DNA of 64,000 bases. It comes from Rhizobiaceae bacterium (GTDB taxonomy: Bacteria; Pseudomonadota; Alphaproteobacteria; Rhizobiales; Rhizobiaceae). The notes below the pieces were generated by a model. That model saw only the letters and a program-made list of their open reading frames with translations, did no database searches and was not told where the DNA came from. Position 1 is the first letter of the stretch, and each line of letters starts with the position of its first letter. The stretch covers positions 62,001 through 126,000 of the forward strand of contig JANQKQ010000052.1 in the NCBI GenBank assembly GCA_028281105.1, written 5' to 3'. Below, one piece after another: positions 42,109 through 50,269 of this stretch. A program made the translations under genes and the position numbers.

Positions 42109-42809
42109 GCCGCCTCGTCTGGATCGGCCTGGGGTTAGTTGGCATCGCAGCGATATTCGCGGTGGCGAGCCGTGACGACGGCCCGCTTGCCGGGTTTGGC
42201 AGCGATGCGGTCGCCCAGGTCGCCTATATGAGCATCTGGGGCGCCCTGGTCGCCTCCGCCGTGCTGGCGAGCGGCACCAGCTTCGGCCAGATGCTGAAAC
42301 AGATCGTCATCTGGATCGGCATATTCCTGGTCCTGATGACCGGCTACACCTATCGCTACGAGCTCCAAGACACCGCCTCGGCCCTGACCGCCGGTCTGAT
42401 ACCCGGCAGTCCGCTGGCATCGCGCACCGCCGACGGTCGCCAGCAGGTCACCTTGGTCAAAAGCGCCAACGGCCACTTCAGCGCGCGGGGCACCGCGAAT
42501 GGGAAATCGATCCGGTTCCTGGTGGATACCGGCGCCAGTTCCGTGGTGCTGACCAACGCCGCCGCTGCGCGGGCCGGCATCGATGTAGATCAGCTCGCCT
42601 TCACCATCCCGGTCACCACCGCCAACGGCCGCACAACGGCGGCCCCCGCGCGGCTCGACGAATTGTCGATCGGCCCGATCGCGCGGCGTAACGTGCCCGT
42701 GACCGTCGCGCGCGCCGGCGTGCTTGAAGAAAACCTGCTGGGAATGGACTTCGTCGACACGTTGACCGGGTTCGAAATCCGCGGCGACCGGCTGATCCTG
42801 ACTGATTGA
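42105..42809 (+). CDS. TIGR02281 clan AA aspartic protease family membrane protein
   Basis: The 234-residue protein has three membrane helices in its first 80 residues (LVWIGLGLVGIAAIFAVAS, VAYMSIWGALVASAVLASG, IVIWIGIFLVLMTGYTY) and then a single retropepsin-like domain with the active site D141 in FLVDTGASSVVLT. As a single-lobe aspartic protease it must act as a dimer. The family occurs in alphaproteobacteria and its substrates are not known. A GTG start overlaps the DUF1289 stop in GTGA. Confidence 0.85.
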   Translation: MSRLVWIGLGLVGIAAIFAVASRDDGPLAGFGSDAVAQVAYMSIWGALVASAVLASGTSFGQMLKQIVIWIGIFLVLMTGYTYRYELQDTASALTAGLIPGSPLASRTADGRQQVTLVKSANGHFSARGTANGKSIRFLVDTGASSVVLTNAAAARAGIDVDQLAFTIPVTTANGRTTAAPARLDELSIGPIARRNVPVTVARAGVLEENLLGMDFVDTLTGFEIRGDRLILTD

Positions 42810-42823
42810 GAGCCGGTAGCCGC

Positions 42824-43816
42824 TTATGCGGCCGCGGCAAGCCCCGTGGTGTCAACCGCCGCGAAGGCGCGTTCGATCACTTCCGGCCCAGCGCCCGGCT
42901 TGACGGCCTCCAAAGTCAGCAGCGTGCGGGCCCTTCGCGCGCCCGGTGCGCCGGCAAACAGCCCGGTCATATGGCGGGTCACCTGATTGAGACGGCCGCC
43001 GGCGGCCAGATGCACCTCGGCATAGGCGGTCATACGGGCGCAAAGCTCGGTGAAGGAAATCGGGGGAGCCGGCTCGCCACACAACATCGCGTCGGCCTGC
43101 AACAGCAATGCCGGCCGGCGATAGGCGGCGCGGCCCAGCATCACGCCGTCGGTCTGGCCCATCAGTTCGCCTGCCTGAGTCAAATCCTCGATACCGCCGT
43201 TGATGCCGATGAAACGGTCCGGGTTTTCGCGTTTGAGCCGTAGCACCCGATCATAGTCCAAGGGCGGCACTTCACGGTTCTGCTTCGGGCTGAGGCCGGC
43301 CAGCCACGCCTTGCGCGCATGCACCCACAGCCGGTCGCAGCCGGCCTGCCAGACCGCCTGCGCCAGGCGATCGAGCGCCGGCCCGATATCCTGTTCATCG
43401 ACGCCGAGCCGGCACTTGACCGTGACGGGCACGTCCACCGCCTCCTTCATCGCGGCCACGCACTCGCCCACCAGCGCCGGCTCGCGCATCAGGCAGGCGC
43501 CGAACGCACCCGACTGCACCCGGTCCGACGGGCAGCCCACGTTGAGGTTGATCTCGTCATAGCCGAATTGCGCGCCGACGCGCGCGGCGGCGGCCAGCTT
43601 GGCCGGTTCCGATCCACCAAGCTGCAGGGCCACCGGGTGCTCGCTCGCATCGAAGCCCAGCAGCCGCTCGCGGTCACCGTGGTTCGCGGCATCGGCCACC
43701 ACCATCTCGCTATAAAGCAGCGCGCGCCGCGTCAGCAGGCGATGGAAGAACCGGCAATGGCGATCCGTCCACTCCATCATCGGCGCAACGGCGAAGATTT
43801 TCTGTTGGTTTTTCAA
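42824..43816 (-). CDS. dusA: tRNA-dihydrouridine(20/20a) synthase DusA
   Basis: The flavoprotein has IFAVAPMMEWTDRHCRFFHR at its N terminus, then LQLGGSEPAKLAAAARVGAQ, the catalytic Cys in EINLNVGCPSDRVQSGAFGA, CRLGVDEQD and the GRAAY motif. DusA reduces U20 and U20a in tRNA. Homologues begin within about ten residues of the APMM motif, so a TTG at 43816 (KNQQKIFAVAPMM) is the most likely start. The frame extends 56 codons further up with residues that do not resemble the family. About 330 residues are expected, and 330 are present. Confidence 0.88.
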   Translation of the reverse strand: MKNQQKIFAVAPMMEWTDRHCRFFHRLLTRRALLYSEMVVADAANHGDRERLLGFDASEHPVALQLGGSEPAKLAAAARVGAQFGYDEINLNVGCPSDRVQSGAFGACLMREPALVGECVAAMKEAVDVPVTVKCRLGVDEQDIGPALDRLAQAVWQAGCDRLWVHARKAWLAGLSPKQNREVPPLDYDRVLRLKRENPDRFIGINGGIEDLTQAGELMGQTDGVMLGRAAYRRPALLLQADAMLCGEPAPPISFTELCARMTAYAEVHLAAGGRLNQVTRHMTGLFAGAPGARRARTLLTLEAVKPGAGPEVIERAFAAVDTTGLAAAA

Positions 43817-44011
43817 CGGTTCATGATCCGTTTCAACAAGATCAAACAAAAGACGGCGCGGCTGGCTTTGGACGAAACTGCACGGACCTTTACCGCGTAT
43901 GACCTCTTCGTGCACGGGTTTTACAATGACTGAAGATAAATATGTGGCGGCGTTGACCAACCGTTGCCGACAATTTTTGCCCAACTACTCAGCCCGCTTC
44001 GACACGCTGGA

Positions 44012-45085
44012 TCACACGTCGACAATTGGGCGGCAGTCGATCGGCCGGAATGTTGCGTAGACGTCGTCTCCGACAGAGAAATCCTCACCCTCAAATCGGC
44101 TGTAACTCTTTGCAATAAGCTTCAAGCCGGACGGAGCCTGCAGGTATACGCGAGAAGACTCACCGGAGAAGATCGTGTCGACGATCCTCGCGCGAATGGC
44201 GTTTTCGTCCGGCTGTGATTTGGTGATCGAAATGGACTCCGGCCTGATGAGGAATCTTGCATTCTCGTTTTCGGCCAAACCTTCCGCAAAGTCCGTCTGA
44301 ACGGTAATCGCTTCATCGAAAGTGATAGCCTTACACGGTCCTTTGCCTCGACCCACCCTGCCTTCAAGGATATTGGACTCGCCCAGAAAATCGGCGATGA
44401 ACTGCGTTCGGGGCTGGAAATACAGTTCGGTCGGACCGCCTTCCTGTTCAATGCGGCCTTCATTCATCACGCAGATTTTGTCCGACAGGACGAGTGCTTC
44501 CTCTTGATCGTGGGTGACATAAAGAACGGTTACCTTCAGGTCTTGATGGATCCTCTTTATCTCCAGCTGAAGCTGTTCGCGAAGCTTCTTGTCCAGGGCC
44601 CCCAGAGGCTCATCCATCAGAATCAGCGCGGGGCGGTAGACGAGGCAGCGGGCTATGGAAACCCGCTGCTGCTGGCCACCAGAAAGTTCCTTCGGTTTGC
44701 GATCCGCCAGATGCCCCAACTGCACCAGGTCAAGCACTTCGCCCACTTGGCGGGCAATCTGTTCCTTGGGCAACTTTCGGATCTTGAGGGGGAAAGCCAC
44801 ATTGTCGAACACGGACATGTGGGGCATGAGCGCATAGTTCTGAAACACCATGCCCAAATCACGCCCTCCGGGCGGGACGTTCGTCACATCCTTGCCTGCA
44901 ATACGCACACTGCCGGCTGTAGCCTCGATCATACCCGATACGATGTTAAGCAGCGTGGTTTTGCCCGACCCGCTGGGACCCAGCAGGGTAACGAACTGCC
45001 CTGCTTCGATCTGCAGGTCGACTTCAGCCAACGCCTCCACGGGACCGTAGGTCTTTCGGATACCCGATAGTTCGACCGATGACAT
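44012..45085 (-). CDS. ABC transporter ATP-binding protein, polyamine/PotA type
   Basis: The 357-residue protein has Walker A in LLGPSGSGKTTLLN, the Q-loop in GMVFQNYALMPHMSV, the signature ELSGGQQQRVSIARCL, and Walker B in ALILMDEPLGALDKKL. The C-terminal 110 residues form a TOBE domain (FLIRPESISITK). This is the MalK/PotA branch that powers import of polyamines, iron or small organic cations. It is divergent from two permease genes across 143 bases; the binding-protein gene lies at 49041-50123. The frame upstream to 45202 covers the promoter region and is not used. Confidence 0.93.
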   Translation of the reverse strand: MSSVELSGIRKTYGPVEALAEVDLQIEAGQFVTLLGPSGSGKTTLLNIVSGMIEATAGSVRIAGKDVTNVPPGGRDLGMVFQNYALMPHMSVFDNVAFPLKIRKLPKEQIARQVGEVLDLVQLGHLADRKPKELSGGQQQRVSIARCLVYRPALILMDEPLGALDKKLREQLQLEIKRIHQDLKVTVLYVTHDQEEALVLSDKICVMNEGRIEQEGGPTELYFQPRTQFIADFLGESNILEGRVGRGKGPCKAITFDEAITVQTDFAEGLAENENARFLIRPESISITKSQPDENAIRARIVDTIFSGESSRVYLQAPSGLKLIAKSYSRFEGEDFSVGDDVYATFRPIDCRPIVDV

Positions 45086-45144
45086 CCTTCTGACTCGCCT
45101 CCCTGACCCGCCACACACGCCCAACGTCGCAAGTTCATTACAAT

Positions 45145-45167
45145 GCAATTTTCTTAATTGCAATACG
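45145..45167. promoter_or_regulatory. 6-5-6 inverted repeat plus shared ATTGCAATACG in the ABC divergent promoter
   Basis: GCAATT and AATTGC flank TTCTT at 45145-45161. Overlapping it, ATTGCAATACG (45157-45167) is identical to 48957-48967 in the other divergent region of the cluster. GATATAA follows at 45167 and may be a -10 box. A shared site at both promoters of one transport cluster points to a common regulator, with the IclR protein encoded at 46932-47744 as the first candidate. Confidence 0.5.
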
Positions 45168-45228
45168 ATATAAACTCGCCTACGCTGAGCCTTGCGCGCC
45201 ATAGCACAATCCGAGGGGAATCAATCGA

Positions 45229-46053
45229 ATGTCGGAAAGGAGTCTGGATAGGAGCTACGCCGCCTTTCTGACGCCGGTGTGCCTGGTCATGGCCGCCGGA
45301 TTTGTCGTCCCGCTCCTGTTTATCTTTCACCAAAGCGCCTTTGTGCCGACCGTCTCGCTGGATGGCTTCGCATCGCTCGCCGACAGCGCCTTGTTCTTCA
45401 AGGTTTTCGTAAACACCTTCGAGATTTCCTTCTCCACGAGCATCGTGAGCATTCTTCTGGGCTACCCGGTCGCGCTGCATGTCTCGCGAATGCCGCCCCG
45501 TCGGCGGTCATACTATTTGATTCTGGTTTTGCTCCCGTTCTGGACCAGCATTTTGGTCAAGAGCTACGCCTTTGTGATTGTGCTGGGCGATTCCGGGATT
45601 TTGAATTCCGTGCTTGAATTTTTGGGCCTGCCGCAAGGCGAGTTCATCTTCAACCGCATCGGCGTTCTGGTGGGGATGACCAATTTCTTCATTCCGTTCG
45701 TTGTGTTTCCGGTGCTGGCCAATCTGTTGACCCATGATCAAAACCTGGTCCGCGCCGCGCAGATCATGGGAGCGTCACGCATGCGAATCTTCTGGCAGAT
45801 TACGTTGCCGCTCAGCCTGCCGGGCATTCTGGCAAGCTTCGTGCTGACGTTCGTTCTGTCGCTGGGTTTCTTCGTCACCCCGGCACTGCTGGGCGGACGG
45901 CACGACATGATGCTCGCCAATCTGATCGACTTCTACACGCGCGAGACCCTGGATTGGCAGGCGGCGGCGGCGATCGCCGTGGTACTTCTGGCAACGACGG
46001 CGCTTTTGCTGGCCATGCTGCGGCGGGTGCGCGGCGCGCAGGCCCTGATCTAA
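45229..46053 (+). CDS. ABC transporter permease, PotB type
   Basis: The 274-residue protein has six hydrophobic helices and the permease EAA-type loop RAAQIMGASRMRIFWQITLP LSL (first 20 shown), which docks on the ATPase. The N terminus has CLVMAAGFVVPLLFIFHQSA. It is the PotB-like half of a polyamine/opine-type importer. It begins the + strand operon and is followed after 15 bases by the second permease. The start at 45229 reads ATGTCGGAAAGG. Confidence 0.92.
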   Translation: MSERSLDRSYAAFLTPVCLVMAAGFVVPLLFIFHQSAFVPTVSLDGFASLADSALFFKVFVNTFEISFSTSIVSILLGYPVALHVSRMPPRRRSYYLILVLLPFWTSILVKSYAFVIVLGDSGILNSVLEFLGLPQGEFIFNRIGVLVGMTNFFIPFVVFPVLANLLTHDQNLVRAAQIMGASRMRIFWQITLPLSLPGILASFVLTFVLSLGFFVTPALLGGRHDMMLANLIDFYTRETLDWQAAAAIAVVLLATTALLLAMLRRVRGAQALI

Positions 46054-46068
46054 GGAGAGTAACAGGAT

Positions 46069-46875
46069 ATGAGCGGTCGATCTGGATGGAAGCCGGAGCT
46101 TGTTCCAAGCCTTGCTTGGTGCGTCTATCTTTTTTTGTTGCTGCCGAGCTTCATCGTCATACCGCTTTCGTTCTCGGACTCCACCGAATACGTCTTCCCG
46201 CCGAAAACCTATTCGCTGCGGCTCTATTCCGATTTCCTGTTTACATCCAATTGGGTCGAGGTTTCGCTTCGCAGCCTGCAGGTGGCATTGATTGCCGCCA
46301 CGATCGCCATGGTCATCGCGGTGCCTGGAGCATATGTGCTGGCGCGTACTGAGTTCCCGGGAAAGGCATTGCTCAAAACGATCCTGCTCAGTCCGATTCT
46401 GGTGCCGATTGTCGTCATCGCGCTAGGGCTTTACTTGTATTTTTCCCTGCTCAGGGTGTCGGGAACGATCGGGTCGGTGGTCCTTGCGCATACGGTTTAT
46501 GTCGTGCCGTTCGTAATCATTACCATCAGTGCCGGCATCAATCAGTTGGATGAGAACCTGGAGCGGGTTACCACCATCATGGGAGCAAGCCGCTTCAGGA
46601 TCCTTTGGAGTGTCGTGCTGCCTCAGTTGAAACCATCGCTGATATCGGCTGCATTGTTTGCGTTCCTGATGTCGTTTGACGAGGTCGTTCTATCCTGGTT
46701 CGTCACCACGGCATCAACCATGACATTGCCGGTTAAAATGTACTCGAGTATTCAGTGGGAAAGCTCACCTGTGTTAGCGGCGGTCTCCACGATTTTGACG
46801 GTGTTGTCTGTCTTCGTCTGCCTTCTCGTCGCCTGGGTCACCGGGGGTAAGGCCCGGTCCGGATCTGGAAACTAG
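46069..46875 (+). CDS. ABC transporter permease, PotC type
   Basis: The 268-residue protein has six helices, the PotC-like N-terminal YLFLLLPSFIVIPLSFSD, and the EAA loop RVTTIMGASRFRILWSVVLP. AAGGAGAG-like AAGGAGAGTAACAGGAT precedes the ATG. It should pair with the upstream permease. The membrane-facing sequence does not reveal the substrate. An IclR gene follows 56 bases later on the same strand. Confidence 0.92.
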   Translation: MSGRSGWKPELVPSLAWCVYLFLLLPSFIVIPLSFSDSTEYVFPPKTYSLRLYSDFLFTSNWVEVSLRSLQVALIAATIAMVIAVPGAYVLARTEFPGKALLKTILLSPILVPIVVIALGLYLYFSLLRVSGTIGSVVLAHTVYVVPFVIITISAGINQLDENLERVTTIMGASRFRILWSVVLPQLKPSLISAALFAFLMSFDEVVLSWFVTTASTMTLPVKMYSSIQWESSPVLAAVSTILTVLSVFVCLLVAWVTGGKARSGSGN

Positions 46876-46931
46876 TCGTCGGTGGGGAACCTCTTGGGCG
46901 ACAGTTCGCCATAAAATTGATCAGGAGTGTC

Positions 46932-47744
46932 ATGGCCGAAACCGCCAATCCATCCATCAAAGCGCCGGCGAAGGATCCGCTGTTCGTGAATTCGCTTCAA
47001 AAGGGCTTCATGGTCCTAAGCGCCTTTGGCGCCGGGCGCCAGCACCTGAGCCTGGCGGAAATCACCCGGATTACGGGCTTGGAGAAAAGCGCTGTCCAGC
47101 GGTTCGTCCATACCCTCTTCAAGCTCGGTTATCTCAAGCGCAACGAGGCTACCAAGCTATATAGCATCTCACCCAAAATGATGGACTTCGCCTATTCCTA
47201 TTTCCAAAGCGATGTTCTCATCGAGACCGCCCAGCCGTTTCTGGTCGAAGCGCACGAGAAAATTGGCGAGACCTTGAACCTCGCGGTCGTCGATGGCGCT
47301 GATGTGATTATCGCCTACCGCCTGCCGAGCCGGCATGCGGTCAGCGTCATTCTGCATGTTGGGTCACGATTGCCGGCTTTGTACTCCTCACCCGGTTTGG
47401 CCATATGCGCTTTTCTTGATCCGGCTTCGCAAGAGCATTTGTTGGCCGCGACCGAGATCAAGGCCCACACCAATCAGTCCGCGACCAGCAAAGCTCAATT
47501 GATCGAAGCGATTGCCCAGGCCAGGCGTGACGGCTTTTCGGTGACGCAATCGCAGTTTTATGACGGCGACATCTCGGTTTCAGCGCCGATCATGGATGGT
47601 GCCGGCAACCCGGTCGGCGCGATCGGTCTTGCGGTTCCGCAATCGCGCTACACATTGGAACAGGCGCGCGGTCAATTGGCCGAAATCGTCGTCGGTGCCG
47701 CGCGCCAGACGAGTTCGGCTTTGGTCCTGCGTGAACGCACATAG
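46932..47744 (+). CDS. IclR family transcriptional regulator
   Basis: The 270-residue protein has a winged helix-turn-helix (VLSAFGAGRQHLSLAEITRI, then GLEKSAVQRFVHTLFKLGYL) and a C-terminal effector domain (VDGADVIIAYRLPSRHAVSV, VGSRLPALYSSPGLAICAFL, DGDISVSAPIMDGAGNPVGA). The ATG at 46932 has AGGAG five bases upstream. IclR proteins usually control a neighbouring catabolic operon and respond to a pathway acid. It sits between the permeases and the unknown gene, both of which have candidate sites (45145-45167 and 48847-48967). Confidence 0.93.
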   Translation: MAETANPSIKAPAKDPLFVNSLQKGFMVLSAFGAGRQHLSLAEITRITGLEKSAVQRFVHTLFKLGYLKRNEATKLYSISPKMMDFAYSYFQSDVLIETAQPFLVEAHEKIGETLNLAVVDGADVIIAYRLPSRHAVSVILHVGSRLPALYSSPGLAICAFLDPASQEHLLAATEIKAHTNQSATSKAQLIEAIAQARRDGFSVTQSQFYDGDISVSAPIMDGAGNPVGAIGLAVPQSRYTLEQARGQLAEIVVGAARQTSSALVLRERT

Positions 47745-47762
47745 CCGCCGCGCGCAATGGGC

Positions 47763-48839
47763 TTACCAGAGCCATCGGCCCTTATCCTCAACCGCCCAGA
47801 CCTCGCTGTCAGCCATGCCGATACCGGGGGCTGGCGTTCGTGTGACAGCGACCCTGCCATTCAAGATTCGAGCCGCCATTGCGTTGAACTCGAACAAGGC
47901 CCGTCGCAGCCCCTCACTGGCGGTCTCCGGCTGAAACGGCTTGATGGAACGCAGGAAAATGCGGTGGACATCATCCCCGTCATGTTCGACGTCGAAGTCC
48001 TGGTCACAAGCCGTCAGAAGCCCCTCGAAGAAATCGCAGATCGAGCGCGCGTCCCGCCCAACGATATCCAGGTCCGACATCAACTCGTGGGTGTACTGGA
48101 TGGCGATGCCTCTCATGGTCTGGCTCAGTAGAAAGTGCGTCACCTGCTCACCGTACATCTGGAGGAGGCAGTCGGTGGTCGTGTTGACGTATTCGCGCGA
48201 CCAGTTGCGCCGCGCCTTATACTGGCGGGCGAGCGGCCAAACCTCCTCATCCAGTGTCGGGGCCTTTGAGGAGTCGAATTCCGGTGTTTGATGCGCGACC
48301 TCGTAGGCCATCTCTTCGCCCGGCCGCAGGTCCCGGTCATATTCGATGAAATAGCCCTCGTCATAGGGGTCACCCTCCATAATGAACTTGGTCGATACCC
48401 AGCCAAGCCGTCTGCAACCCATGCGCTCGCCGTTTCTGGGATGCCAGGCGGAGAAGATATCCCTGCGCACCCGGCCGGGCAGTGCAAGCATGCTTACCCC
48501 GGCGTAGGTCCACATCGGTGCCAGGTATCGGATCCAGACTTTCTTGGGACTCTCCTCTATATATTCCATCTGCAGCCCGCCAATCTGATTGGTCAAATAA
48601 TGGTATTTGGCCGCCTTGACCGCGGGAGGCTCATCCGGGCTGATGCCGATCTTCTCCAGTCCCTGATCGTAGAAACCCTTCTGGTGCTGGCCGAGCAACT
48701 TCGTCCACAGCGTCGATAGGCCGGCCTCCCCCCTCTCGCGATAGGTGATGGCGCCGAGACCGGAAAATGTGCGCCCCCAGAACTTGGCGGCGATCTCGGT
48801 GTTCGTTCGCAACTGTTCGAGTTGAGACATCTGCATCAT
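47763..48839 (-). CDS. Unrecognised 358-residue protein in the ABC/CoA-ligase cluster
   Basis: I do not recognise the family. The protein is soluble, without signal peptide. Regions seen are an N-terminal helical part (TEIAAKFWGRTFSGLGAITY), a basic middle with MEYIEESPKKVWIRYLAPMW and MGCRRLGWVSTKFIMEGDPY DEGYF (first 20 shown), and a helical C-terminal part (YTHELMSDLDIVGRDARSIC). The central EGD-x-x-D-x-x-F run loosely recalls 2-amino-thiazoline-4-carboxylate hydrolase-like proteins, but that is a weak impression. The ATG at 48839 keeps the inverted repeat at 48847-48863 outside the gene. It faces the binding-protein gene across about 200 bases, so both are probably co-regulated and may act on the imported compound. 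Confidence 0.7.
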   Translation of the reverse strand: MMQMSQLEQLRTNTEIAAKFWGRTFSGLGAITYRERGEAGLSTLWTKLLGQHQKGFYDQGLEKIGISPDEPPAVKAAKYHYLTNQIGGLQMEYIEESPKKVWIRYLAPMWTYAGVSMLALPGRVRRDIFSAWHPRNGERMGCRRLGWVSTKFIMEGDPYDEGYFIEYDRDLRPGEEMAYEVAHQTPEFDSSKAPTLDEEVWPLARQYKARRNWSREYVNTTTDCLLQMYGEQVTHFLLSQTMRGIAIQYTHELMSDLDIVGRDARSICDFFEGLLTACDQDFDVEHDGDDVHRIFLRSIKPFQPETASEGLRRALFEFNAMAARILNGRVAVTRTPAPGIGMADSEVWAVEDKGRWLW

Positions 48840-48846
48840 TCGATTC

Positions 48847-48967
48847 GTATTGAATAGCAATACATGCTCACATGCCGATACAAATTTTCATCGTTTAAAA
48901 ACAATGCATTGGCTCGCCACGGTTTGACGCTTGAGTTTAGCATGCAGTTAGGTTATATTGCAATACG
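48847..48967. promoter_or_regulatory. Candidate operators between the unknown gene and the binding-protein gene
   Basis: GTATTG and CAATAC flank AATAG at 48847-48863, a perfect 6-5-6 repeat directly before the unknown gene. TATTGCAATA, a perfect 10-base palindrome at 48956-48965, lies inside ATTGCAATACG (48957-48967), which is identical to 45157-45167. GCAATAC thus occurs twice here and once in the other divergent promoter. The region between is AT-rich, with TTGACG at 48924. It suits control by the IclR regulator of the cluster. Confidence 0.5.
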
Positions 48968-49040
48968 CTATTATATATTGTATATCGATATATGATGGCG
49001 TGTTGCAGCACCGTTATCAAGACTGAATGGGAGTGGGATT

Positions 49041-50123
49041 ATGCCGAGACAAAACAGGGAAGCTGGCGCCGAAACTCGGGGTGCCATGTCACGTCGAAGC
49101 ATCTTGAAAGGGTCGAGTGCGCTGGCCCTGGGTGCAGTCGCTTCACCCTTCATCGCACGCAAGGCAAACGCGGCTGAGCGGATTTTCATCACAAGCTGGG
49201 GCGGCAGCTACGGAGAGTTCGTCCAACAACACCTGGTCGATCCCTTCATGAACGAAACCGGGACGGAAGCCGTCATCGTCAACACGCCGGATCTGGCCAA
49301 GGTCAAGGCACAGGTGCAATCCGGCAACGTGGAGTGGGACGTCTTTGACGCCGTCGGGTCTATGCTGTTCTCCGGCGCCAGGTCAGACCTGTGGGAGCCT
49401 CTCGACACCAACATCGTCAATCTGGAGGGCAACAACATACCCGCCGAGCCGCTACGTGGCGGCATGCCGCTCTATATCTATTCCGGTGGCGTGGCCTGGG
49501 ACCCGGCCAAAACGGACACTCCGCCAAGAAATTTCGCCGAAATGTGGGATGTCGACAAGTTTCCGGGCCGTCGCGCGCTCAGAACCCGGGCGAGCGAAAT
49601 GCTCGAGGTCGCATTGCTGGCGGACGGCGTCTCGCCTAAAGAGCTGTATCCGCTGGATTTGGACCGCGCCTTCCGATCCCTGGATAAGATCAAGCCTGCC
49701 GTTCGCAAATGGTTTGACCAGACCGGGCAGATGATCACGCTGATCCAGCAGGGCGAGGCCGACTTCACCTACGCTTACACAAACCGCGTCCGGGCGGCCC
49801 GCGCAGGCGGCATCTCGATTGACATGTCGTTCGATCAGCTGGTCAACGCGGTCGCCTACTACGCCGTGATCAAGGGCTCGCCCCGCAAGGAAGCCGCGAT
49901 GAAATTCCTGGCTTTCGTGGCCCAGCCCAAACAGCAGGCCGCCATCGGTGAGTACTTGAGCGTCACACCGGCCTTCTCCGTCTCCGACGACCTTCTGTCG
50001 GAGGAAGCCAAGAAGTGGCGCGTCGACGTTTCCGATCCCAACAGCATTATCCTCAACGACGAATATTGGGGTGACAAGTTCGAGGACGTGAACAAGCGCT
50101 TCAAGGAGTGGATCCTCACCTAG
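49041..50123 (+). CDS. Tat-exported substrate-binding protein, polyamine/PotD type
   Basis: The 360-residue protein has a twin-arginine signal (MSRRSILKGSSALALGAVA, cleavage near ARKANA) and a family-1 type binding domain that starts RIFITSWGGSYGEFVQQHLV. Later LAKVKAQVQSGNVEWDVFDA and GGVAWDPAKT are typical of PotD/PotF relatives. It would capture the substrate for the permeases at 45229-46875, although it is encoded 2.2 kb away. Tat export suggests folding before export. GGGAGTGGGA precedes the ATG at 49041. The CoA ligase gene follows. Confidence 0.92.
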   Translation: MPRQNREAGAETRGAMSRRSILKGSSALALGAVASPFIARKANAAERIFITSWGGSYGEFVQQHLVDPFMNETGTEAVIVNTPDLAKVKAQVQSGNVEWDVFDAVGSMLFSGARSDLWEPLDTNIVNLEGNNIPAEPLRGGMPLYIYSGGVAWDPAKTDTPPRNFAEMWDVDKFPGRRALRTRASEMLEVALLADGVSPKELYPLDLDRAFRSLDKIKPAVRKWFDQTGQMITLIQQGEADFTYAYTNRVRAARAGGISIDMSFDQLVNAVAYYAVIKGSPRKEAAMKFLAFVAQPKQQAAIGEYLSVTPAFSVSDDLLSEEAKKWRVDVSDPNSIILNDEYWGDKFEDVNKRFKEWILT

Positions 50124-50269
50124 GTTCTTCCAGGACCGCACCAGGACTTGCGGCGCCGGTCCGAGAAGGAAAGGCGCCGCATCTTCTTTTTCTACCGCAA
50201 GCCGGTCACCGGCCGAGCAGCGCGGGGCCGACGATACTTGACGAGCATTGCAAGCCAGGGAGCGACCCG

